Assembly: GCA_037013495.1 (NCBI GenBank)
Contig: CM072807.1
Location: forward strand, 2,825,001 to 2,889,000
Direction of reading: 5' to 3'
DNA: 64,000 bases
Source: Hippophae tibetana
Lineage: Eukaryota > Streptophyta > Magnoliopsida > Rosales > Elaeagnaceae
Below, in pieces: positions 1 to 13,000 of the stretch. The position numbers were made by a program, and so were the translations under genes. How positions within the stretch are numbered: position 1 is the stretch's first letter; each line of letters starts with the position of its first letter. Below the pieces are notes generated by a model. It worked only from the letters and a program-made list of their open reading frames with translations. It did no database searches and was not told where the DNA came from.

Positions 1-3000
1 TCGATCATATTTTCAAAACAAAGGTAAAGGCCAAAATCAATTTGATAAATCAAAGTTAGAGTGTTTTAGATGTCATAAATTTGATCACTATCATTCTAAA
101 TGCTATACTAAATTGCCTAACGACAAAGAAAAGGAATAGAAATCAAACTTTTCAAAAAAAGAAGAAAGGGGAAACTTTGTTGATGGCTATTCGAGTCAAT
201 AAGGAGCTTGAGTTAGATGTGTGGTATGTGAACACAGGTTGTAATAACCATATATGTGGAAGTAAGTCTTCTTTTCTTCCTTAAATGAATAATTTCGTTC
301 TACAGTGAGCTTTGGTGATTGTTCTACTGTGGAAATAATGGGAAATCGTGACATTAATATTAAAACCAAGAATGGTTTTGTAGAAACAATTTTCAATGTC
401 TTCTATGTTTCTAAATTGAAAAGCAATTTGTTAAGTGTTGGTGAGTTGCAAAAAAAGGGTTATTTAATAACTATTCAAAAGAGTGCTTGTGAAATAGATG
501 ACCCTTCTAGAAGAGTTATTGCAATTGTTCAAATAAATTCAAACAGGTTGTTCTCATTAAAGATTGAAAGAGAACAACCATGCTTAATAGTTGAAGTGAA
601 AAATCTCTCGTGGTGACATTTTCGCTATGGACACTTGGCAGATTAAAAACTCTCCAATAGAAAAATCTGGTTACAAATCATCCTCCAATTTTTATTCCTT
701 CTAAAGTGTGTGAAGAATGTGTTGTTAGTAAACAACATTGTTCTCAATTCCCTCAAGAGAAGTCATGGAAAGCAAAATATATCTTTGAGTTGGTTTATTT
801 TGACATTTGTCGATAGATAAAACCATATTCTAATGAGGGTAAAAGATATTTAATTACATTTATAATGATTATACTCGAAAAACATAGGTATATTTTTTAC
901 AAGAAAAATTAGAAGCGTTTAGTATATTTAAAAGTTTCAAGACATGTTTTGAAATGAATCAAGAAAAACTATTAACTCTTCGAACTGATCATGGAGAAGC
1001 ATTTGAATATTTTTATGTTACTCAAGGAATTAGAAGAGAACTTACAGTTGGTTATACAACACAACAAAGTATAGTATCAAAGAGAAAAAAAATATAACCA
1101 TTCTCAATATTGTGAGAAGCTTGCTAGCAAAAGGGAGGATTCCAAAAAGTTTTTAGCTTGAAGCATCCATGTATTGAATAGAAGGCCTACCTTTTCTGTT
1201 CAAAACATGACACTAGAGTAAACTTGAAGTGGGCAAAAACGAGATGTTAATCACTTTAGAATTTTTGGTTGCATTGCTTATTCATATGTTTCATATCAAA
1301 AAAAGGATAAAGCTTAATGATAAGGGTGAAAAATGTATTTTACTTGGAATAAGTGAAGAGTCCAAATCATATAAGTTGTTCAATCCAATTACAAAGAAGA
1401 TAGTAATCAGTAGATATATTATTTTTTATGAGGAAAACACATGAAATTGCAATGAGAAAAAACCTAACCAAATCATTTTTGACATTGAAGAGGAAAGGCA
1501 ACAATAGCTAAATCAAGAAATTTCAACAGCTTATGTACCATCAAATGAAGTTCTTGTGTCCAATGAAACATCATCAACAGCACCAGAAGCTATTGATATG
1601 GCAATTGAATCACAAATTCTCCAAGCTCAAAAGAGACCCACATGGATACAAGATTATGAGGTTAGTGGTACTCAATCTGATAATATTGATACAATTTCCC
1701 ATTATGATTTCTTATCAAATTATGACCCTATTACATTCCAATAAGATATTATCGATTCATAGTGTCAAAAAGGCCATGGATGGAGAAATATGTTTAATAG
1801 AGAAAAAAAAGTTGAGAATTGAACTTCCAAAAGGAAAAAAATCCATTAGTGTTAAATGGGTTTATAAAAAAATTGAAGAAGAATGGCGGAGTTAACAAAT
1901 ATAAAGCCTATCTCATTGCAAAATGGTACAAGCAAGAACATGTTGTTGATTATCAAGAGATGCTTGCTCCAATTGCAACACTTGATACTATTCTTTTAGT
2001 GTTATCCATTGCTACTTGACACTATTATTTTAGTGTTATCCATTGATACTCGACACTATTATTTTAGTGTTATCCATTGTTGCATATAATTCATGGTCTA
2101 TCTATCAGTTGGATGTGAAGTTGATATTTTTGTAAGATGAATTGGAAGAAGAGGTCTATGTTGATCAACCTCTTATATATGTGAAGCAAGGTCACGAGAA
2201 TCAGGTATACAAGCTAAAGAAAGTATTATACAAATTAAAACAAGCACCGAGAGCTTGGTATAGTCGTATAGATGCTTTCTTTGTCAAGGAAGGTTTTTTA
2301 CAAATGCCCTTATAAGTACACACTATATACTAAACGTGAAGATAATAAGCAGATTTTAATTATGTGTTTATATGTTAATAATCTCATTTATATTAGTAAT
2401 GATAAATTCATGCTTATTGATTTCAAAAAATATATGATAAATTTGGGGTTGATGCACTATGTTCTTGGCATTGAAGTAGTACAATCATCTCATGGTGTCT
2501 TTATTTCTCAAAAAAAAATATGCTCTAAAATTTTTAGACAGATTCATGATGAAGGATTGCAATTCAGTTTCTACTCCAATTAATCCTATTCTGAAGCTCT
2601 CAAAGAATGGTGTAGAAAAAAGGGTGGATACTGATCTTTACAAACAAAATGTTGGCAACCTTATGTACTTGACATCAACAAGACTAGATATTATACATGT
2701 TGTCAGTTTAATTAGCATATACATGAAGAATCCAACTAGAGCTCATCTCTTAGTTGCAAAGAAATTTTTTCGCTATGTAAAAGGTACTATTTGTACAAAA
2801 ATGGAAGCAATTCAAGCTTGATCGGGTTCTCAAACAATGATTATACTAGAGATATTGATGATAGAAAGAGCACATATGGAACAATGTGTATGTTGAACTC
2901 TAAAGTTGTTATTTGGACATCTAAGAAGCAATAAATAAATGATTTTGTTAACTATTGAAGCAGAGTTTGTTGTTGGCGCATCAAGCTCATGTCAAGCTAT

Positions 3001-3330
3001 TTGGCTAAGAAGGTTACTTGAAATTATACAACTAACAGTAAGGACGAACAGTGGTTTACTGTGATAACATCTCTACAATAAAGCTCTCAAAAAATCTAGT
3101 CCTTCATGGTATAAGCAAACATATAGATGTGAGGTATCACTTCTTGAGTGATTTATGTAAAGATGGTGTGATTGATTTGGTGTACTAGAAAAATGAAAAT
3201 CAAATTGCAAATATCTTTACTAAGCCCCTGAAACTTGTTTTTATGAAGCTTCATGGTATGCTTGGTGTTTTTTCTTCGAAAGAAGTCAAAGTTGTGCAAC
3301 GGAGTACGTTGCAATTGATGATTGATTCTT
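1..3330 (+). pseudogene. Copia gag-pol remnant, multiply frameshifted
   Basis: Seen directly: a CCHC zinc knuckle at 62-104 (C-x2-C-x4-H-x4-C), then a protease region at about 220-260 reading WYVNTGCNNHICG, where Copia proteases normally have an aspartate in the DTG triad. Integrase-like sequence runs to about 1440 and reverse transcriptase from about 1850 to 2800. The RT motif usually written YVDD reads YVNN here (about 2370). RNase H sequence ends near 3200 with the usual motif around KHIDVRYHF. Many in-frame stops and shifts separate these blocks. Both lost active-site aspartates are Asp-to-Asn changes, which fit G-to-A decay. No functional product is expected. Confidence 0.85.
1982..2082 (+). 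repeat. 34-bp unit, three tandem copies inside the RT region
   Basis: Near-identical 34-bp units begin at about 1982, 2016 and 2050, each containing the core tttagtgttatccattg. Because 34 is not a multiple of three, the array shifts frame and further breaks the reverse transcriptase. It is a local expansion within a dead element. Confidence 0.85.
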
Positions 3331-3365
3331 AAAATGATTTTTGTATATATTAGTTTAAGGAAGGG

Positions 3366-3668
3366 TGTGGAAACTGTGATCACGTACAGTAGGTCACATG
3401 ACCAAGTCTTTGATAATATCAATTTTATTTATGAGTTATCTCTTGTCCAGGTTAATAAGAGTTTGTTACTTAGTTATGAGTTATCTTTTGTCTTAATCAA
3501 AAAACATGGTGTCCTTCATTTTAGGATAATTTGTTTTGCACATTATGTATTGTTAGTTTTGTGTCTTTTCCATTATGTAATTTTGTCTATAAAGGTCATT
3601 GATTTATGAATAAAGTAAGGAATTTATCAATTCCTCTTCACTTGTCTTTTGTATCTCAATTACTTTCA
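3366..3668 (+). repeat. 3' LTR of Copia element E
   Basis: The LTR begins TGTGGAAACTG directly after a purine-rich tract (3357-3365) and ends ctttca at 3668, giving the expected TG...CA ends and a length of 303 bp. It contains a TATAAA-like box near 3590 and an AATAAA-like signal near 3610, the usual transcription control signals of such LTRs. The 5' partner is outside the window, so the boundary rests on the motifs alone. Confidence 0.7.
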
Positions 3669-6438
3669 ACTTATGACATAGGCTTTTTATTATCAGTTAA
3701 GAGTGTTATTAATTGATATTTTAAAGAAATATGAACTAATAATATCTATTTATCAAAAATTAAGGTAATAGTGGGACTGGATCCCTGGTGATATGTTTTT
3801 ATTGATCCTAATCAAGGAATGATTAATTTTGGGTGTGTATCCTCAGTTAATTTTTTTTATTGATCTTTACTAAACTTTAAATTTAACTAAAACACATCTA
3901 ATAATCAAAATCTATATTGTTAAAATAAAAATAATTTTTTTAAAACTTGTAAATATAAAAATAACATTTATTATGTCAAACCCATATATTTTTATTATAA
4001 AAAAAATTAGCCTATCAGAGTGAATGTCATCAAATTAGATATCGTTTAAATTAAGCTACAATATTTTATACTTATTTAATATTAAATTTCGTTTAATTCA
4101 ATTTCATTCAATATTATTAAAATATCAATTTTATTATTATAAATTTTAAAAATATTATTAATTATTATTTTAAAGAGATATGAACTAATGACATATATTT
4201 ACAAAAAAAAAAATTAAGGTAATAGTAGGAGAGAATTTCCTTATAATCTTTTTTTTATATCGATCTTTTTATCGATGAATGATTATTTTTAAGTGTGTAT
4301 TTTTTATTAATTTTTTTTATATTGATATTTATCAAATAATAAATCTAAGTAATTTAATTAAAACACTTTAATAACCAATAATTTATACTATTAAATAAAT
4401 TTTTAATGTAAAAAAAATTAATTTGTTGATAAATATCATTTTGAGAAAAAAAAAATTATCCCCTACTTAAATAAACTTTTACAAAAACTATTGGATTTAA
4501 GAGGTTCCTAACCCAATTTTTTTTTATAGGTAGTAAAATAAAAATCCTCTTACCTCGTTAAGTATGGATGGTGTGATATGTCAGAAACCCAATTTAGTTG
4601 ATGTGATGTGATGTGTTGTATAAGACCAATCAATGTGTACCGTTCACTATCTGTCTCTGGGTATTGATTGGCTTGGACCATGTTTATCTTGATACAGAAT
4701 CAATCAGTAACTTGTAGTTTAAACTGTCTGTTTTCCGCGGCACGTATTCGTTGCAGAGAATTGGACTGTCACTAGATTCACTACCAGCCAAGCCAGCAAT
4801 TGACCAATAACAATCCGTCATCATTTCCCTATTGTCTTTTACAGCAAAAAACATGTATGACTTTTTAAACCTTTATACTTGAAATCAAAACAATTAAAAA
4901 TCTTTCAAAGTTGAAGCATGAAACCTTCAATAAGTTTTATTACTTGGTGCAGGCATACTTTATTAGCTACGATTCCAAGGAAAATATAAAAAGCTGTTAT
5001 AAAACGATTATTATTCATAAATTATAGTATTAAATTATAAAAATATAATCGATTATTTTTATATTATTACTGTGACAACAATAATTAACAATATAATAAT
5101 ATCATTATCCAATAAAACGAGGTATATTTTATTTTCTCCTCTGTTTTACTCGCAAATATTCATTAGTTTTAAACATGTAATAGTTTATTAAAATTTGTAT
5201 GTACATATCAGGAAAACTCTAAATAACCCAATACATCTCCTTTTTACTTCATTCCTACAGAAAATAAATTAACTTTTTAATTAATTATTTTAAATCTCTA
5301 TCCTATTTATAACAATTAATTATTCACTTATATATATATATATATATGGATGAATGAAAGACATTGTAAAAAACAATATATATATATATTCTTATAAAAC
5401 GGTAAATATTTTAATTTACAACATAATCCTTTATCTTCAAACAGTGTAACTATATTTTCTATATCATAAAATATATGTTTTTTAAGAATTAAAAATAAAA
5501 CTATCTGTTAAATCATGTAAAAATTAAAAGGATAAATATAAGTTAGAAAAAAAACATATATAGTATATAGCATTAATATTTTTATTATTTTAGTACAAGG
5601 TAGAAGAATTTTTTTTTAAATTACAAAATATACTATGCTTAAAATTTATAACAATAAAAATAATATCTTCTAAATGATCCCAGTTGAATTTGAACGTTAA
5701 AATGATTTATCATATTTTTTAAATAATAATAATACATAAAATAGATATAAATAATGGTATTTTTATACTTACAAATATTAAGGATTCTATTTTTTTTATT
5801 ATCCCAATAAAATGTGAGAATGATATTTTTATTTTTACAAAATGTTCAAAATTTTCATTCTATTCTTACAAAATACCATAATATAAATGGTAAGAATAAG
5901 TTTTGTTATGTAATTTGTACTCACATCACTTATATGATAGAATTATTTGAAAAAATTGAAAATTTATTTATTTTTTAAATAATTAATTAATATATATTAC
6001 GACATAAAATATACAAATACAAACTTACTTGACCCTAACTTTATAGCATACGACATAACCGACCCAAAAAACAAAAACAATCATGTACAGGAACAGAGTA
6101 CAAACTACAAAGTGAGGTATTTCAAAAGCATGAGCCTATTTCGAATAGATCCTAGATTGATTCCATCAAGCTAAAAGAAAATACTACTCAAAGTAGAACT
6201 TCATTACATTGATGACGACCTATCACATATACATTATATGAACACATCCAAACTGAAACAGAACTGAGAAACCACAATAATGGATTTCTACGGAGTTGTT
6301 GAATAACTTACAGTAATAATGATAAGGATGGATTTCTTTTCTCTTTTTAACCCAGAATAAGAAAGAGATTGCCAGTAGAAGTTGCAGTGAAAAAAATACT
6401 GGCATGACTAGGCAACATTGAACACGAGAATTTATATA
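3669..6438. other. AT-rich intergenic DNA with a diverged direct repeat
   Basis: No gene is recognisable. Two diverged copies of an AT-rich block occur at about 3706-3990 and 4150-4430; both contain 'gaactaat', then 'aattaaggtaatagt', then a stretch resembling 'aatgattaattttgggtgtgtat'. A TA microsatellite lies at about 5330-5346. The rest is simple AT-rich sequence. Confidence 0.6.
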
Positions 6439-6760
6439 GGTTAAAGTGCACCAATTCTAAATTTTAATTAAATTTACACATAAATTTACAAATTTTTAAA
6501 ACTTTATACATAAATCCTTAAACTTATAAATCTTACAATTTAACTACTAAAATAAATAATTATTAATCAAAAATTTAAGATATTAATCAAAAATTTAAGA
6601 TCTATATCTTAAGTATTAAAAATTAGAGAATGAATTAAAATTTATAAACTTACGTGTGAAATTTTAAAAATTTAATGAATAAATCATACGTTTTTTAAGA
6701 ATTTGAGAACTTTTATATGAATTTTATTAAAACTTAAACGACCAAATATACACTTTAACC
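6439..6760. mobile_element. Non-autonomous Mutator-like MITE with 9-bp target duplication
   Basis: The element starts ggttaaagtg at 6439 and ends cactttaacc at 6760, a perfect 10-bp terminal inverted repeat. Weaker inverted similarity extends inward (AAATTT-rich arms). The 9-bp sequence atttatata occurs immediately outside both ends (6430-6438 and 6761-6769), which is the signature of Mutator-superfamily insertion. It has no coding capacity. A 20-bp unit is tandemly doubled inside at 6561-6600. It sits downstream of the sterol glucosyltransferase gene. Confidence 0.8.
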
Positions 6761-6769
6761 ATTTATATA

Positions 6770-7067
6770 TTATCAAGAAAGTTGAATTGAACTACACTTG
6801 TGCACCTTTAATACATGCAGCAAATGGAAACCAAGTTTAAAAAAAATACAATAATTATGAACCAATGGGAAGAGCTCTGACTCATCCTGATCCTCTGAAT
6901 GAATATGAATATAATAATTTACTTCATATGAAATAAAGTTTATGAACAATATTCATGAGCAGAGATATTTTACTTTTACATTTTTTTTTTCTAAGGATAG
7001 ACAAACAGGCCTTCAGGACACAAATACTTACTTACAAAATAGAACAAAGTCAACATACAACTTAAAA
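6770..7067 (-). other. 3' flank / probable 3' UTR of the sterol glucosyltransferase gene
   Basis: Sequence between the MITE and the UGT80 stop codon. It should hold the 3' UTR and polyadenylation signals of the minus-strand gene; I did not fix a cleavage site. Confidence 0.4.
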
Positions 7068-10000
7068 TCAAGAACAGCCAAAACATTTACTAATGGAGAA
7101 AAAATTTGATGACCCCTGTTCGGGTTCTGAGCCTTCTTTCTTGCGAGGAATATGCTTGAGAAAAGATTTCACTGCTCCAGCAACACCATCCTCATTTTCC
7201 ATGGCTTTAGCAAGTTCAACAGCACACTCCTTTACCTATTTTTATTTTCAGGTCATATTCATTCCGAAATTTTGAACAAAACATAGTTGCAACATTTTCT
7301 GCTTAAGAACCCAAATATTGCCTGTTAATCCTGCGACTTTGTGTTGATGTGTGCTGCCATAAGTAACTTAGTTTAATTTCCCCGGTCCCCTTGCAAGATT
7401 TAAGAAATATGACTATCTACCCTTTAAGATTTTATCATATGAGTTTTATCATCGACTTTATGATTGGACTAAGGGTGGACGTATAGAGATTTCAGGTGGC
7501 CCCATCTTATTTTTTGATAAATAAAATTTGTATTATATATCAAATTTATACACAAAATGAAACTATACCCTCCCTGGATTTTAAATTTTTAGGCTTTTCC
7601 TACTAAAACTTACTACAAATTTAATAATTCAAACATATTTACACTCAAATAAGATACATTTAACATCCTTATTCAACAAGAAACAAGCAGTACTATTATT
7701 ACTATTTTTGTAGTTTCATGGGATCAAATCATAAATCCACCTCTCTCTATATAGAATTGTCGCATTAACATGGAGCACTTAAAAGACTGAAATGTCCATT
7801 TATTCTAGTATTAATGTTTACAATGAAACTGGATAAACCAAAAAAGAGAAAAGAAAAACGAAAAGGAGGAAAAAAATTCTATTGCCAATTTTTTCAATTG
7901 TGCATTCAGCTTTGTTGGTCAGTTTCAATAGATGAATAAATACTTCGTGTTAAATTATTAGACATAAAATAAATTTAAGTATTTTAAGTAATTTTTCCAG
8001 TGAACAACACGCTGGAGAATGGAGAATCCAACTGAAACTTCAGAAATATGACATTTGACTGAAAAGAGTCAAGGACTTGGGGTTAACCTAAATCTGAGCA
8101 AAATTTAAGGCAGGTCAATGATATTTTACCACTAGAACCTCTCAGGTAGGCAATTAACAAACTGATACATGTAAATATCTAAGTGTTCAATGCAATGTCC
8201 AAAGAGTAAGTGTTCATATGCATAAGTTTTTATGTCCTTCTCTCCCTTATCCTGCTGCAACTAGACTCTCTCTCTCTCTCTCTTCACATGATGAAAAAAA
8301 ATAGAATACGGCCTTTTCAAGCATCCAGATTCAATTTAGTTTTGCATGCATCTTATACTCCTTTCAAAATTTTACAAATGAAGAATTTTATATAGCATCT
8401 AGCCAATCTTTTGAACGACACCGGCAGCACTAAATTTGGATAAAGAAAAGGGAAACACACAAAATAGGATTAAGTTGTATCAATATTCAGCATCTTGTTT
8501 AACATTATTTCATAATATGTTTCATCATTTTACCGTTCACCTTCACAATTTTAATTCCCATGCAACTAGCACGTGTGTGGAAATTTCCCAATTCTAATGC
8601 GTTACAAGGCTATGTGAAAATTTTACATACCCAAAGTATATATTAAAAAATTCACTTAACTTACCATCTTTTGCGAAATAGAATATTACTTGACTTTAAA
8701 AGAGGTGTGAAATAGAATATAACTTGACCTTAAAAGAGGTGATTTAGATATAGAAAATCCCCCCCCCTCCCCCCCAAAAAAAAAGAACTTGAGAATTACC
8801 TTAGGATCAAGCATAAATTTTATTGCATCAACCAACTTGGGAAGTGAAAACTCATCAACCGGGATGGGAGCAGGACCCACTCCTCTGGCATGTACACGGT
8901 CTCCCCAGAAAGGTTGGTCACCAAAGAAGGGAACGACAGTTGTGGGGCACTATAACATGAAAAATAGTGTGCATCAAGAATCAAGGAAAAAGCAATAATA
9001 CGGAACTGAAATTCCAGCAAAAGGTAATGAAGCAATTACCGCGGCCCTTAAACCAGCAGCTGTCGTTCCAGCACCACCATGATGCACCTGAAGGCAAAAT
9101 ATCAACATTAAGAGTTGCCAATATATTATTGCCCTTGAAAAAATAAATAGCAGGAAAGTTTCATAAGAACAAGCACTAGAAAAAACCGCTTTAGGCACAA
9201 ATACTGCCCAGCCAGAAATGAACGAAACAAATCGGGAATCCATCAAGCTTCTACGGGATGCATTATTTGGCCAATTTAATTGAGATGGCCTTATCTGGGT
9301 ACTCTGGAATCAGGACGATGGAAGCCATCTTTTATGAAATTAAACAGATCGTGCTATTAAAACAGTAGTCTAATTACAACTACAACTTTTTTAAACCAGT
9401 AATCCATATTTTTTAAGAAATTACTTCAAATAATACCCCCAAAATTCGTAATAGCAAAAATAGCACCATCACCTTGAATTGAAAGGAGTATAGGCTAGTG
9501 ATAAGGGTGTTATTTTGTTATGAGTTTTAGGAGTGTAAGATTTGTTATTGTCCCATTTTTTTATGAGAAACATCATACTATATTAATAAATGTAAGCAAA
9601 AAAGTACAAAAAGGGGATCGACAATCCATTTAAAAAGAAAACACCAAGCTATATTAAAACTATCTTATTCAAAATTCCACCCCTATAGTTATGATATATA
9701 CTCTCTTCAATTAAAACTTAAAAGAAATCGAGAATAATCAATTTCACTCTTTAAACACTGATGCCCATGAAAAATCCAAAAACAAAACTCTCCCACAAAT
9801 AATCACTATCATCAAAGGCTCTTTATTCTTCTTCATCCACAATACCAAAGAATTTATCCCAACCCAAAATGCCATAGAAACCAAGTCTTCCCAGCCTTCA
9901 TAGTCCTCCCATTTACTTAAGAGAAATCCTCACTTCCAATAATAAAGATTTGTATAATGTTGGATTTGCCCATTGAAAACCCATATTTCTTTGTAATTTG

Positions 10001-13000
10001 GACCACAAAAAATGTGTAAAAATAAATGAACTAAGGTCTTTAAAATTATTCTTGCAAAGCAAATGCCAATCAAGGGATATACACAAATGTTGGGAAACTT
10101 TGATTGGACTTGATGACCAAATTTAAAGAATTGAGTCTTACCACAGCCTTGCATTGTAAAAAGAGCCAATCATGAGGACAATTGTCTAGTAGGTACACAA
10201 AGTCCTTTTCTTCATCCACTGGAAAGATTTAAAAAAGAAAAAAAACACAAGCATAGAAGGATCAATGAACAAGCGGCAAGAATACAAACTCAGGTACAGG
10301 AACTTAAAACTTACAGTTCCCAAGTCCACCCCAGCCTTTGTTAATGATACCCCTTTGTCCAGTTTGTTCCAGCGCTTGCACAATTATTTGGGTCATCTTT
10401 TGGGGATCTTGAACAGGCTGAAAATAATAAAGAAAATAAAAGGTTTTTTTATAAGGTAAGCAGTGAAAATGATCAAGTTCAAACTTATAGCCTGCTGATA
10501 ACTACTATGTTTCCTTTTAGAACATGTAATAAAATTTCAAAGTAATATAGCGTACACCTAAGACTATAAACACCTACGCTAATCAAAGATAATGTATCCG
10601 TCCTCAAGTCCAAGTAATTACAGGAGAAAAAAAAGAAAAGGGCATCATAAACTTCAAGACTGAATATTGTCTTTTGGCGTACAATCATACAAAATACCGC
10701 ATATATTGAATTATGATAATTGGTATTGTTATAAACATCATTTCGTGATAATAATATAATAAATATATATTCAAGGATATATCTCATAGCTATGATATTT
10801 TAGGATGTTGATTAACCATTTTCATTAAAAATAGAGCTCTGTGTAAGACAGCACAAATTTAGTTTCTGTAGTTATCTTTTAGAATCCTCACATGTGGGCT
10901 GGGCAAAACACAAAACATTGAATATGTGAAAATTCTAGCATACTGGGTGGAAACCAAACTGATAGATAGGCGATATCCAATTTTGACATTATGCTTGAAG
11001 AAGGTGGGTCAACATTAGACTCTTTTTCCATTTTTTTTACTAATTTTGTTGTGTTCCATGCATATGAATCGAGATGAAATCTACATAACATGAGAGACTA
11101 AGGAGCTCATTTTGCAATTGTTTTGTGCTTTTGAAAAGAGAGCATTAGCTAAAATTGTTTTCTGTTTTTTGTTTTCTAATTTTTCAAAATGTTGCCAAAT
11201 AAGCCAAGAAAAATTGTTTTGGAAACAGTTTTATGTTTTTGATTTCTCACTTTCATCGGGTAATTTTTTAAATGCCAAATCAAGTTCCAATATGTTTTGA
11301 TGACATATATTAAAAAGTAAATAACTAAATTTTAAAATAGCTAATGGTCAATTTTTGCACTTTTATATTTCTTTAGAAAAAAATTTGCTAAATGCTTTTG
11401 ATTTCAACTTTAGAAAAACAAAAGACAGTTACCAAACAAGTTGTTTTCTTTAACCCAACTAAATACAAATAAAATTAATTTCTAAATGAAGTAAACAAAA
11501 ACTGAGAACAGATAATGATCTGATTTATAGTATTATTATCGATATTAATTTTACAGGTATCACTCATAAGCATGACCTGTAAACAATATGGCGTTCTCTA
11601 TATAATATCCCTGACATGCATGATCTGATAAGCATAACTACGCTGTTAGCAGGTCAATTGTATTATAAATGGTAATTGTTTACATGCTGATGAAGAATAC
11701 TAGTGATCATCATCAGATCAGATCATAGCTCAGACTATACTTTGGAGCCACGAAATTTTTTTAAATGGGATTAGACCATTCGTGTTTTAGTTTGTTAAAT
11801 ATTAAATATAAGATACACAGACTAGAGGCAACGAACTGTAATTCAACATGAAGTCCATTTAAGCATATTAAAAGTCTAGAATGCAAATCTCATTTATGAT
11901 TATATGAGTTGAGTTGTATAAAAAATCCAAAATTTATTATAAGCATAATTCATATTTATGTAAAATCTATCCATAATTATAATCGATATTTTCAATACAG
12001 AGCATGTCATTGCTATTATTTTATTCATAATTATATATATATTATAGAAGAACCTTTTAATATAATATTCATTAGTCATTATTTTTTTATGATGAAGAAT
12101 ATCATTAAATGCAATAGATAAGTAAAATGTAGTAATTAATAGTTAAAAGTTTTGTGAATTAAAATAATCTACGAAGAAAATAGATTACAAGAAAATAGAT
12201 TACATGTTAAAAAAAATCATCAATAATGTTATTAAAATCACATTTGATTGTATAAATTCTTTTGATACCACCCACCGTGTGTCAATGGTTTAAATATGAG
12301 TTGATTTTTAATTTTTAAAATAAAAATAATTTAATAAATATAATTATTATATTTTACAAATTGAATGAAAAATAAACTGCAATTCTATATTAAAAAATTA
12401 ATTTTGCTGCAAAATGAGATTAGTCATTTCCTAATCTTCGAACATTATAAAAATAAGTTGTAATTATTTCCTACATGTTAATGAATTTACTTATGTTTTA
12501 TTAGAAACAAATAAAAGAAAATGATTTATATGTGGACTATGAGCTAATAAGGTATTTTTGATAAAATATTAGATTGGACTCAAGCCCAATCTAGCTCTAC
12601 CCTACAGCGTGGCTCTGCTGATGTACTCAAATTCTCTATCAAGCTTCATACACAAATAAGAAAAATATAAGTTTAACCAGAAGAAAGGGAACTCACAAGG
12701 CTACCAAATCCAATGTAAATGGGTTTTTCGCCAGCTGCAAGCCATTTTACAAGTGACTCAGGAGGCTCATAATTTGATGCAAGATCAAGGAAGCAAAATC
12801 CAACCACATCAACCTTAGGTCCCCAATCTGCAAACCAGCTAATCAGATTAAAAGCTATTGGGATTTAGAACACTTAGCGGATGCAATGTCTGATTTAGCA
12901 AGACTTCCTCCAACCTTTTCTGTTTAGAGTAAAACATTGCCCTTCAATTGAAAAGGAAAAAACAATCCTAATCTTCCAGGCCCATGCACCATTTTCTAAG

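Larger units (their letters stand above)
1..3668 (+). mobile_element. Decayed Ty1/Copia retrotransposon, 3' part (element E)
   Basis: The window opens inside a Copia element read on the plus strand; its 5' LTR and most of gag lie to the left of the window. The order is gag zinc knuckle, protease, integrase, reverse transcriptase, RNase H, purine tract, 3' LTR, which is the Copia domain order. Every domain is broken by stops and frameshifts, so this is a fossil. The 3' boundary is supported by a purine-rich tract just before the LTR and by TG...CA LTR ends. A target-site duplication cannot be checked because the other end is outside the window. Confidence 0.88.
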
